In this document: piece by piece, positions 6,885 through 13,107 of the stretch
Position numbering within the stretch: the stretch's first letter is position 1
Layout of the letters: every line of letters starts with the position of its first letter
Assembly: GCA_000717735.1 (NCBI GenBank)
Contig: JOBE01000095.1
Location: 1 to 14,629 of the forward strand
Source: Streptomyces griseoluteus
GTDB taxonomy: Bacteria; Actinomycetota; Actinomycetes; Streptomycetales; Streptomycetaceae
DNA length: 14,629 nt
Direction: 5' to 3'
Made by a program: the position numbers and the translations under genes
The notes under the pieces: generated by a model
What the model was told of the DNA's origin: nothing
The model's database searches: none
What the model saw: only the letters and a program-made list of their open reading frames with translations

Positions 6885-7558
6885 GCAGGAACGTCCAGCC
6901 GGTAGCCGACCCCGCGCACGGTACGGATGAGCGTCGGCGAGGACGGCACGTCCTCCACCTTGGCGCGCAGCCGCTGCACACAGGCGTCGACGAGCCGCGA
7001 GTCGCCCAGGTAGTCGTGCTCCCACACGAGCCGCAGCAACTGCTGCCGGGAGAGCGCCTGGCCGGGCCGGCGGCTCAGCTCCAGGAGCAGCCGCAGCTCG
7101 GTCGGGGTGAGCTGGAGGTCCTCGCCGTTCTTGGTGACCGTCATCGCGGACCGGTCGATGACGAGGGACCCGTAGGTCGCGGAGTCCGTCGACTCCCGCT
7201 CGCCGCGCCGCAGTACGGCCCGGATCCGGGCGTCCAGGACCCGGCCCTGCACCGGCTTGACGACGTAGTCGTCGGCGCCGGACTCCAGGCCCACGACCAC
7301 GTCGATGTCGTCGCTGCGCGCGGTCAGCAGGATGATCGGCAGCTGGTCGGTGCGGCGGATGCGCCGGCACACCTCGAAGCCGTCGATGCCGGGCAGCATG
7401 ACGTCGAGCACGACCAGGTCGGGCCGCTGCTCGCGCAGCAGCTGGAGGCCGTCCTCACCGGTCGCGGCAGTGGCCACCCGGTGGCCCTGTCGGGACAGGG
7501 AGAGTTCGAGGGCCGTGCGGATGGCGTCGTCGTCCTCGATCAGCAGCAGAAAAGGCAC
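6881..7558 (-). CDS. afsQ1: Response regulator AfsQ1 (OmpR family)
   Basis: The 225-residue product has an N-terminal receiver domain with the acidic pocket EDDD (residues 8-11), phospho-acceptor Asp52 in VLDVMLPG, Thr79 and Lys101 (YVVKP). A C-terminal OmpR-type winged helix follows (about 125-225: TPTELRLLLELSRRPGQ, then LVDACVQRLRAKV and RTVRGVGYRL). The sequence is very close to what I remember of S. coelicolor AfsQ1, whose phospho-acceptor is also Asp52. This is why I chose the GTG at 7558; an ATG three codons upstream (7567) is possible and neither has a clear Shine-Dalgarno. AfsQ1 is a DNA-binding activator/repressor. A perfect copy of its reported motif lies between this gene and the divergent sigQ, implying autoregulation or control of sigQ. 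Confidence 0.95.
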   Translation of the reverse strand: MPFLLLIEDDDAIRTALELSLSRQGHRVATAATGEDGLQLLREQRPDLVVLDVMLPGIDGFEVCRRIRRTDQLPIILLTARSDDIDVVVGLESGADDYVVKPVQGRVLDARIRAVLRRGERESTDSATYGSLVIDRSAMTVTKNGEDLQLTPTELRLLLELSRRPGQALSRQQLLRLVWEHDYLGDSRLVDACVQRLRAKVEDVPSSPTLIRTVRGVGYRLDVPA

Positions 7559-7628
7559 GGGCAGCATTCTGTCGCATTCGGCCGTCCGAGTTCGACCGCT
7601 GGGAGGCTCGCTTCTGTCCGGGGGGCCT

Positions 7629-7644
7629 GTGACACGCCTGTGAC
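7629..7644. promoter_or_regulatory. AfsQ1-type box in the afsQ1-sigQ intergenic region
   Basis: GTGAC-ACGCCT-GTGAC fits exactly the GTnAC-n6-GTnAC motif reported for AfsQ1 (two 5-mers with an 11-nt period, usual for OmpR-type regulators). It lies 86 nt before the sigQ ATG and 71 nt before the afsQ1 GTG, so it can serve either gene. GlnR sites have a related form (GTnAC-n6-GaAAC), so GlnR could compete here. Confidence 0.8.
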
Positions 7645-7651
7645 AGTCGGC

Positions 7652-7657
7652 GGACAA
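7652..7657 (+). promoter_or_regulatory. GGACAA element, possible -35 region of sigQ
   Basis: GGACAA lies exactly 6 nt after the second AfsQ1 repeat (GTGACA). The same arrangement occurs at 13209-13214 upstream of the surface-protein gene. Its position just downstream of an activator site suits a -35 region. No convincing -10 hexamer is visible downstream, so the assignment is tentative. Confidence 0.4.
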
Positions 7658-7729
7658 CGCCATGAAGTCCGGTGGGCAAGCTTCTTGGCACACGGACCGA
7701 AACTCACTCCGACCGACGGGGGGCGCGAG

Positions 7730-8449
7730 ATGAACGCACTGCACAGCACCACCTCAAGCGCAGTTGTCACGCGTCTCCACGACGTCGTACGGAGCACGGA
7801 GAAGTCCGGCGGTGTGAACGGGCGGGGGTGCGTTCGCAGCGTCGGGCGTCAGCGCAAGGCGCCTTACATGGTGGCCGTTGCTGACGGGGGAGCGGCGTAC
7901 GGGGAGGTCACGGGGGAGCGCACCTGCTCGGAAGCCGAGTTCACGGCTTACGTCCAGGAGCGTCGTGCCTCCCTGTACGCCACCGCCTACCACCTCACCG
8001 GTGACCGTTTCGAGGCCGAGGACCTGCTGCAGAGCGCGCTGTTCTCCACGTACCGCGCCTGGGAGCGGATCAGCGACAAGGCCGCGGTCGGCGGATACCT
8101 CCGCCGCACCATGACCAACCTGCACATCAGCGCCTGGCGCCGGCGCAAGCTCAACGAGTACCCGACCGAGGAGCTGCCGGAGACGGTCGGCGAGACGGAC
8201 GCGATGCGCGGCACGGAGCTGCGCGCGGTGCTGTGGCAGGCCCTGGCCCGGCTGCCCGAGCTCCAGCGGACCATGCTGGTGCTGCGCTACTACGAGGGCC
8301 GTACGGATCCGGAGATCGCGGAGATCCTGGACATCAGTGTCGGCACGGTGAAGTCGAGCATCTGGCGCTCGCTGCGACGCATGCGCGAGGACGAGGTGCT
8401 GAGCTTCGGCCGTGACGAGGAGGAGTCCTTCGGCGAGCTGGTGGCCTGA
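7730..8449 (+). CDS. sigQ: ECF-type RNA polymerase sigma factor SigQ
   Basis: The 239-residue product carries sigma region 2 at about 68-140 (EFTAYVQERRASLYATAYHL, then DRFEAEDLLQ and the -10-reading helices up to SAWRRRK). Region 4 lies at about 174-220 (LPELQRTMLVLRYYEG, DPEIAEILDISVGTVKSSIWR), a complete helix-turn-helix. It belongs to the SigE70-like group of short Streptomyces sigma factors, which direct RNA polymerase to specific promoters. An unusual N-terminal extension of about 65 residues precedes region 2. The ATG at 7730 follows a G-rich stretch and matches the N-terminus I remember for S. coelicolor SigQ; an internal ATG at 7868 would remove the extension. No anti-sigma gene is adjacent, so control is probably transcriptional through the AfsQ1 box upstream. 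The gene ends before a strong hairpin. Confidence 0.92.
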   Translation: MNALHSTTSSAVVTRLHDVVRSTEKSGGVNGRGCVRSVGRQRKAPYMVAVADGGAAYGEVTGERTCSEAEFTAYVQERRASLYATAYHLTGDRFEAEDLLQSALFSTYRAWERISDKAAVGGYLRRTMTNLHISAWRRRKLNEYPTEELPETVGETDAMRGTELRAVLWQALARLPELQRTMLVLRYYEGRTDPEIAEILDISVGTVKSSIWRSLRRMREDEVLSFGRDEEESFGELVA

Positions 8450-8453
8450 GGCC

Positions 8454-8524
8454 GGGGGGAGAACCCACGGGGCCCACGGGGGAAACGGGCTGGTGGGGGA
8501 CCGTACGGGGGTACGGGGGAAACG
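8454..8524 (+). repeat. G-run tract with a 12-bp direct repeat after sigQ
   Basis: Seven runs of three to six G (8454-8459, 8469-8472, 8478-8482, 8487-8489, 8495-8499, 8507-8511, 8515-8519) lie within 66 nt, enough for a G-quadruplex in the sigQ transcript. The 12-mer ACGGGGGAAACG occurs twice, at 8476-8487 and 8513-8524, 37 nt apart. The second copy runs into the terminator stem. Confidence 0.6.
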
Positions 8525-8565
8525 AGGCGGGTCGTAGGAGCCGGGGGGCTCGTACGACCCGCCTC
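8524..8565. terminator. Two-tier bidirectional terminator after sigQ
   Basis: A 13-bp perfect arm (GAGGCGGGTCGTA / TACGACCCGCCTC) is followed by one G/G mismatch. An inner 5-bp stem (GAGCC/GGCTC) then closes on a GGGG loop. It lies between the convergent sigQ and P-loop kinase genes. The architecture is the same as at 3702-3749. Confidence 0.85.
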
Positions 8566-8598
8566 ACGCTTTCGCCAGTCCGGCGGTCCGCCCGTTCG

Positions 8599-9228
8599 TC
8601 AGTTCGTCGCCGGTGTGCGGTGGCGGCCCGCCGCCGCGGCGGCCAGCCGGCCCAGGGCCTCGGCCTTCGCGCAGGGGTGGGCGCCCAGTTCGGCCTGGCG
8701 GGCCACGATCGCCCGCTCGGCGCGCATCAGGCGCCAGCCGCGGCGCAGCAGGAACGGCACCGACTTGCGGCCCTCGCGGAGGTCGCGGGCGAGCCGGCGG
8801 CGGAACGTCGTCGAGGGCCGGCCCCGCAGGCAGAGCGCGTCGGCGAGGACGTCGAGGTCACGGCAGCGGGACACGATCTCGGCCGCGAAGATGCCCTCCG
8901 CGACGAAGAGCGGCGTCCGCTCGATGTCGAGCCGTTCACGGTCCACCCGGGAGCTGGTGGCGATGTCGTACACGGGGACGTCGGTCCGCCCTGTACGGCA
9001 CAGCTCGACGATGGCGGAGACGGCGGCGTCCGCGTCCCAGGACCGTGGGGAGTCCCAGTCGATGTCCGAGCTTCCGTCGACGAGGGGGAGGGTCGGGTCG
9101 TCGCCCTCCTTGTAGAAGTCGTCGAGGCGCAGGACCGGAAGGCCGGTGACGGCGGCGAGGGACGACTTGCCGGAGCCGGAGGGGCCCGCGAGCAGGACGA
9201 CACGGGTCGGGATCGGTAGGGAACTCAC
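8599..9228 (-). CDS. Uridine-kinase-like P-loop NTPase
   Basis: From the GTG at 9228 the product has 209 residues, the size of uridine/cytidine kinases. Walker A is GPSGSGKS (15-22). LRLDDFYKEGDD (33-44) matches the kinase segment that carries the catalytic Asp in uridine kinases (DDFY). DWDSPRSWD (58-66) corresponds to the nucleoside-binding loop (DWDxPxxxD). VYDIATSSR (86-94) is the equivalent of the family's PxYDxxxxxR segment, and VAEGIFA (109-115) matches the V-x-EGI strand. RRRLARD (143-149) is the lid-like arginine cluster. It probably phosphorylates a nucleoside or related small molecule with ATP, which suits the surrounding nucleoside genes, but the substrate is not proven. An in-frame GTG at 9297 would add about 23 residues but overlaps the putative promoter of the divergent secreted-protein gene. 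Confidence 0.85.
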   Translation of the reverse strand: MSSLPIPTRVVLLAGPSGSGKSSLAAVTGLPVLRLDDFYKEGDDPTLPLVDGSSDIDWDSPRSWDADAAVSAIVELCRTGRTDVPVYDIATSSRVDRERLDIERTPLFVAEGIFAAEIVSRCRDLDVLADALCLRGRPSTTFRRRLARDLREGRKSVPFLLRRGWRLMRAERAIVARQAELGAHPCAKAEALGRLAAAAAGRHRTPATN

Positions 9229-9280
9229 GGGACACCAGTGTGAACCATTCCCCCGTGCGGTGGACCCCCGAGGAAGGCCG

Positions 9281-9311
9281 TTGGTATCGAGCATCACACC
9301 TCAACTACTGT
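9281..9311 (+). promoter_or_regulatory. Putative promoter of the second small secreted protein
   Basis: TTGGTA (9281-9286) and TACTGT (9306-9311) are 19 nt apart, a moderate match to the vegetative consensus. A strong GGAAGGA (9334-9340) follows, 5 nt before the ATG at 9346. Confidence 0.4.
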
Positions 9312-9345
9312 CGGTGTTCGCCCGGTCACCCTCGGAAGGATCCTC

Positions 9346-9744
9346 ATGGCGCGTCACGCAGATACCCGGACCCCCCGCCGCAGTGCCCTGCTCAAGGCAG
9401 GCCTCACCGTCACGGCGGCGGGCGCGGCGGTGCTCGGCGCCGGTGCCGGCGCCCAGGCGGCCGCCCCCGTGCCGCTGCCGGTCGACTCGCTGACCCGGAC
9501 GGACGCCGCCGCGGCCGGTGCGGGCGCGCTGAGCGGTGTCACCCACGGCCTGGGCCCGCTGACCAGGCTCCAGCTGGACCCGCTGGCCAAGACGGGCGTC
9601 GACCCGCTCGACAACGGCCTCGGCACCCAGGTCGCCGACTTCAAGCCCGTCGGCACCAACCTGGTGACCGACCACCTCACGCAGGGCGGCGCGGTGGCCG
9701 ACCTGCCGGTGGCGGGACCGCTGACGCAGGGGCTGCTTCCGTAG
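9346..9744 (+). CDS. Small secreted protein with twin-arginine-like signal
   Basis: The 132-residue product starts with a 38-residue signal sequence. Its n-region contains T-P-R-R-S-A-L-L-K, close to the twin-arginine motif (R-R-x-x-L-K). A hydrophobic Ala/Gly stretch follows, and cleavage is likely after AQA (about 38). The mature part (about 94 residues) has no Cys, Trp or Tyr. It is rich in Leu, Gly, Ala, Pro and Asp, with D-P-L and G-P-L-T units (GLGPLTRLQLDPL, GVDPLDNGL, GPLTQGLLP). Composition and size echo the protein at 3323-3688, but I see no convincing alignment, so paralogy is not claimed. The start is fixed by a strong Shine-Dalgarno 5 nt upstream. It is monocistronic, flanked by the divergent kinase gene and a strong terminator. 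Tat export of so small and cofactor-free a protein would be odd; it may use Sec. Function unknown. Confidence 0.82.
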   Translation: MARHADTRTPRRSALLKAGLTVTAAGAAVLGAGAGAQAAAPVPLPVDSLTRTDAAAAGAGALSGVTHGLGPLTRLQLDPLAKTGVDPLDNGLGTQVADFKPVGTNLVTDHLTQGGAVADLPVAGPLTQGLLP

Positions 9745-9745
9745 C

Positions 9746-9774
9746 GCGGGCCCCCGGTGCTGCCGGGGGCCCGC
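9746..9774. terminator. Bidirectional hairpin terminator
   Basis: A 12-bp perfect stem (GCGGGCCCCCGG / CCGGGGGCCCGC) around a 5-nt loop begins directly after the secreted-protein stop. It lies 20 nt beyond the stop of the convergent short aldehyde dehydrogenase gene, serving both. Confidence 0.9.
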
Positions 9775-9794
9775 TCACGGGAGGCTGGCGGGGC

Positions 9795-10694
9795 TCAGTA
9801 CGACGAGCCGCTCGCGCCCAGCGAACCCGTCGGGTGCCAGACCGTCTTCGTCTCCAGGAAGGCGGTCATGCGGTCCGTGCCCGGGGACTCCGCGAAGTCC
9901 TCGGTACGGGGGCGCAGGACGCGCTTCAGGTTGTCCGCCGCCGCGATCTCCAGGTCGCGGGCGAGGTCGCCCTCGGTCGCGCCCGTCAGGTCGATCGCGT
10001 TGACGTCCTGGTGGGCCGCCAGGTGCGGGCCCATCTCGGCGGCCTTGCCCGAGAGGATGTTCACCACGCCGCCCGGCAGGTCGGAGGTGGCGAGCACCTC
10101 GCCCAGGGAGAGGGCGGGGAGCGGGGACTTCTCCGAGGCGATCACGACGGCCGTGTTGCCCGTCGCGATCACCGGGGCGATCACCGAGATCAGGCCGAGG
10201 AAGGACGAGTCCTGCGGGGCCACGACCGTCACGACGCCCGTGGGCTCCGGCGTCGACAGGTTGAAGTACGGGCCCGCGACGGGGTTCGCACCGCCCACGA
10301 CCTGGGCGATCTTGTCCGTCCAGCCCGCGTACCAGACCCAGCGGTCGATGGCCGCGTCGACGACCACGGCCGCCTTCGACTTCGACAGGCCCTCGGCGTC
10401 CGCGACCTCGCGGACGAACTGGTCCCGGCGTCCCTCCAGCATCTCGGCGACGCGGTAGAGGACCTGGCCGCGGTTGTACGCGGTCGCGCCCGCCCAGCCG
10501 CCGAAGGCCTTGCGCGCGGCGACGACCGCGTCACGGGCGTCCTTGCGGGAGGAGAGGGGAGCGTTGGCCAGCCACTTGCCCTTGCTGTCCTGCACTTCGT
10601 ACACCCGGCCGCTCTCGGAGCGGGGGAACTTGCCCCCGACGTACAGCTTGTAGGTCTTGAAGACGTTCAGACGCGTCGTAGAAGACTCAGACAT
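9795..10694 (-). CDS. Short aldehyde dehydrogenase-like protein lacking the catalytic domain
   Basis: The 299-residue product aligns by eye with the NAD-binding half of aldehyde dehydrogenases: LYVGGKF start, RKAFGGWA, WYAGWTDKI, PTGVVTVVAP, VIAPVIATGNTAVV, LPGGVVNIL and the TG-T loop. The active-site pieces are gone. The PWNFP Asn is replaced (APQDSSF, 159-165), KPAE is replaced (IASEK), and the ELGGK Glu is missing. There is no Cys anywhere in the protein. After about residue 260 it jumps to a tail MTAFLETKTVWHP, which matches the C-terminal oligomerisation strand of full-length enzymes (G-L-E-x-Y-T-x-x-K-T-V-W). So the catalytic domain of about 190 residues is absent while both flanks remain. 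The ATG at 10694 overlaps the upstream dehydrogenase gene by 8 nt, implying coupled translation and probably a heteromeric partner. The layout resembles the second domain of ALDH16. Confidence 0.88.
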   Translation of the reverse strand: MSESSTTRLNVFKTYKLYVGGKFPRSESGRVYEVQDSKGKWLANAPLSSRKDARDAVVAARKAFGGWAGATAYNRGQVLYRVAEMLEGRRDQFVREVADAEGLSKSKAAVVVDAAIDRWVWYAGWTDKIAQVVGGANPVAGPYFNLSTPEPTGVVTVVAPQDSSFLGLISVIAPVIATGNTAVVIASEKSPLPALSLGEVLATSDLPGGVVNILSGKAAEMGPHLAAHQDVNAIDLTGATEGDLARDLEIAAADNLKRVLRPRTEDFAESPGTDRMTAFLETKTVWHPTGSLGASGSSY

Positions 10695-12123
10695 CGAGGT
10701 ACGCCTCCAGGCCGTGGCGACCGCCCTCGCGGCCGAAGCCCGACTCCTTGTAGCCGCCGAAGGGCGAGGTCGGGTCGAACTTGTTGAACGTGTTGGCCCA
10801 GACGACACCCGCGCGGAGCTTGCCGGCGACCGCGAGGATGCGGGAGCCCTTCTCCGTCCAGATGCCGGCGGACAGGCCGTACTGACTGTTGTTGGCCTTC
10901 GCGACGGCCTCGTCGGGCGTACGGAAGGTCAGCACCGACAGGACGGGGCCGAAGATCTCGTCGCGGGCCACCGTGTGCGCCTGCGTGACGTTCGTGAAGA
11001 GCGTCGGGGCGAACCAGTAACCGGCGGACGGGATCTCGCAGGCCGCGGTCCAGCGCTCGGCGCCCTCCGCCTCGCCCTGCTCGACCAGCGTGGTGATGCG
11101 GGCCAGCTGCTCGGAGGAGTTGATGGCGCCGATGTCGGTGTTCTTGTCCAGCGGGTCGCCCAGGCGGAGGGTGTTCAGGCGGCGCTTGAGCGAGTCGAGC
11201 AGCTCGTCCTGGATCGACTCCTGGACGAGGAGGCGCGAGCCCGCGCAGCAGACCTGGCCCTGGTTGAAGAAGATGCCGTTGACGATGCCCTCGACGGCCT
11301 GGTCGATGGGCGCGTCGTCGAAGACGATGTTGGCGCCCTTGCCGCCCAGCTCCAGGGTGACCTTCTTGTCCGTGCCGGCGACGGAGCGCGCGATGGCCTT
11401 GCCGACGGCGGTCGAACCGGTGAAGGCGACCTTGTTGACGTCCGGGTGCTCGACGAGCGCGGCGCCGGCGTCCCCGTAGCCGGGAAGGATGTTGACGACG
11501 CCCTTCGGCAGCCCGGCCTGGCGGCAGATGTCCGCGAAGAACAGGGCGGAGAGCGGGGTCGTCTCGGCCGGCTTCAGGACGACCGTGTTGCCGGTCGCGA
11601 GGGCCGGGGCGATCTTCCACGCCAGCATGAGCAGCGGGAAGTTCCACGGGATGACCTGGCCGGCCACGCCGAGCGGGCGCGGGTTCGCGCCGTAGCCCGC
11701 GTGGTCGAGCTTGTCGGCCCAGCCCGCGTAGTAGAAGAAGTGCGCGGCGACCAGCGGGAGGTCCGCGTCGCGCGTCTCCTTGATCGGCTTGCCGTTGTCC
11801 AGGGTCTCCAGGACGGCGAGCTCGCGGCTGCGCTCCTGGATGATCCGGGCGATGCGGAAGAGGTACTTGGCGCGCTCGGAGCCCGGCAGCGCCGACCACT
11901 TCGGATACGCCCTGCGGGCCGCCTTCACCGCACGGTCCACGTCCTCGGCGCCCGCCTGGGCGATCTCGGACAGGACCTCCTCGGTGGAGGGGGAGACGGT
12001 CTTGAAGACCTTGCCGTCGGCCGCCTCGACGAACTCGCCGTCGATGAACAGGCCGTAGGAGGGGGCGATGTCGACGACGGACCGGGACTCGGGCGCCGGT
12101 GCGTACTCGAATGCAGATGCCAT
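10687..12123 (-). CDS. NAD(P)-dependent aldehyde dehydrogenase
   Basis: The 478-residue product has the full catalytic set: PWNFP (Asn161, oxyanion), KPAE (Lys184, cofactor), FTGSTAVG (234-241), LELGGK (Glu258, general base) and GQVCCAG (nucleophile Cys292). GYKESGFGRE appears near the end. It oxidises an aldehyde to an acid with NAD(P)+. Downstream of deoC the likely substrate is acetaldehyde released from deoxyribose 5-phosphate (inference). The C-terminus stops at HGLEAYLDV, just where family members normally continue with the K-T-V-W oligomerisation strand. That missing strand is present in the overlapping short paralogue. The start is 5 nt after the deoC stop, and the stop lies inside the next gene (8-nt overlap), so the three genes form one operon. 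Cytoplasmic, no signal peptide. Confidence 0.95.
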   Translation of the reverse strand: MASAFEYAPAPESRSVVDIAPSYGLFIDGEFVEAADGKVFKTVSPSTEEVLSEIAQAGAEDVDRAVKAARRAYPKWSALPGSERAKYLFRIARIIQERSRELAVLETLDNGKPIKETRDADLPLVAAHFFYYAGWADKLDHAGYGANPRPLGVAGQVIPWNFPLLMLAWKIAPALATGNTVVLKPAETTPLSALFFADICRQAGLPKGVVNILPGYGDAGAALVEHPDVNKVAFTGSTAVGKAIARSVAGTDKKVTLELGGKGANIVFDDAPIDQAVEGIVNGIFFNQGQVCCAGSRLLVQESIQDELLDSLKRRLNTLRLGDPLDKNTDIGAINSSEQLARITTLVEQGEAEGAERWTAACEIPSAGYWFAPTLFTNVTQAHTVARDEIFGPVLSVLTFRTPDEAVAKANNSQYGLSAGIWTEKGSRILAVAGKLRAGVVWANTFNKFDPTSPFGGYKESGFGREGGRHGLEAYLDV

Positions 12124-12128
12124 GTTGA

Positions 12129-13088
12129 TCAGTCCACCGTCACGTAATCGGGGCCGGAGTAACGGCCGGTAGCCAGCTTCTGGCGCTGCATCAGCAGGTC
12201 GTTGAGCAGGCTGGAGGCGCCGAAGCGGAACCAGTGGTTGTCCAGCCAGTCCTCGCCCACGGTCTCGTTGACGAGGACCAGGAACTTGATCGCTTCCTTG
12301 GTGTTACGGATGCCGCCGGCCGGCTTCACGCCGATCTGCACGCCGGTCTGGGCGCGGAAGTCGCGCACGGCCTCCAGCATGAGGAGCGTGTTCGCCGGGG
12401 TGGCGTTGACCGCGACCTTGCCGGTCGAGGTCTTGATGAAGTCCGCGCCGGCCATCATGCCCAGCCAGGAGGCGCGCCGGATGTTGTCGTACGTGGACAG
12501 CTCGCCGGTCTCGAAGATCACCTTGAGGCGGGCGCGGTCGCCGCACTCCGCCTTGATCGCGGAGATCTGCTCGTACACCTTCAGGTAGTGGCCGGCGAGG
12601 AAGGCGCCGCGGTCGATGACCATGTCGATCTCGTCGGCGCCCGCGGCGATGGCGTCCGCGGTGTCGGCGAGCTTCACGGGGAGCGCGGCGCGGCCGGCCG
12701 GGAAGGCGGTGGCGACCGAGGCGACCTTGACGCCGGAGCCCGCGACGGCGGCCTTGGCGGTGGCGACCATGTCGGGATAGACGCAGACGGCGGCGGTCGT
12801 CGGGGTCGTGCGGTCGGTCGGATCGGGCCGGACGGCCTTGGCGGCGAGCGCCCGGACCTTGCCCGGGGTGTCCGCGCCTTCGAGCGTCGTCAGGTCGATC
12901 ATGGAGATGGCCAGGTCGATGGCGTACGCCTTGGACGTGGTCTTGATCGAGCGGGTGCCGAGGGACGCGGCGCGCGCCTCCAGGCCGACGGCGTCGACGC
13001 CGGGCAGCCCGTGGAGGAAACGGCGCAGCGCACTGTCGGACGCGGTCACGTCGGCGAATGCGAGAGCTGCGGGTGCAGTGGTGGGCAT
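12129..13088 (-). CDS. deoC: Deoxyribose-phosphate aldolase
   Basis: The 319-residue product cleaves 2-deoxyribose 5-phosphate to glyceraldehyde 3-phosphate and acetaldehyde, the last step of deoxynucleoside catabolism. Catalytic residues of the class I aldolase are present: EIDMVID with Asp155, FIKTSTGK with Schiff-base Lys219, and VKPAGGIR with Lys255. The length is typical of the longer actinobacterial type (E. coli has about 259), with extra N-terminal residues (about 1-50) and a C-terminal extension. The ATG at 13088 is taken as the start. A GTG two codons upstream (13094) lies exactly 6 nt after a TATGCT hexamer and could be the real, leaderless start. The palindrome shared with add (13108-13119) abuts the promoter. 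It is the first gene of an operon with two aldehyde dehydrogenase genes, which fits disposal of acetaldehyde. Confidence 0.96.
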   Translation of the reverse strand: MPTTAPAALAFADVTASDSALRRFLHGLPGVDAVGLEARAASLGTRSIKTTSKAYAIDLAISMIDLTTLEGADTPGKVRALAAKAVRPDPTDRTTPTTAAVCVYPDMVATAKAAVAGSGVKVASVATAFPAGRAALPVKLADTADAIAAGADEIDMVIDRGAFLAGHYLKVYEQISAIKAECGDRARLKVIFETGELSTYDNIRRASWLGMMAGADFIKTSTGKVAVNATPANTLLMLEAVRDFRAQTGVQIGVKPAGGIRNTKEAIKFLVLVNETVGEDWLDNHWFRFGASSLLNDLLMQRQKLATGRYSGPDYVTVD

Positions 13089-13100
13089 GGTCACCAGTCG

Positions 13101-13106
13101 AGCATA
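13101..13106 (-). promoter_or_regulatory. -10 box of deoC
   Basis: On the minus strand TATGCT lies 1 nt after the palindrome and 6 nt before a GTG codon (13094), or 12 nt before the ATG (13088). The 6-nt distance is the same as at add and at the GNAT gene. No -35 is obvious because the palindrome occupies the spacer. Confidence 0.5.
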
Positions 13107-13107
13107 T

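Noticed and set aside
5502..6905. Long plus-strand open frame (467 codons) opposite afsQ2
   Set aside because: Arg/Val/Gly/Asp-rich translation typical of the antisense frame of a GC-rich gene. The minus strand encodes a complete histidine kinase with all boxes.
7016..7729. Upstream extension of the sigQ frame through the intergenic region into afsQ1
   Set aside because: It would run antisense through afsQ1 and across the AfsQ1 box. The ATG at 7730 gives the expected sigma factor.
9346..9744. Paralogy between the two small secreted proteins
   Set aside because: Shared composition and size only; no run of aligned positions beyond what low complexity gives, and the signal peptides differ in type.
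10657..12147. Long plus-strand open frame opposite the aldehyde dehydrogenase gene
   Set aside because: Mirror of a gene with intact catalytic motifs; the translation is a repetitive Val/Asp/Gly/Leu/Arg string with no recognisable domain.
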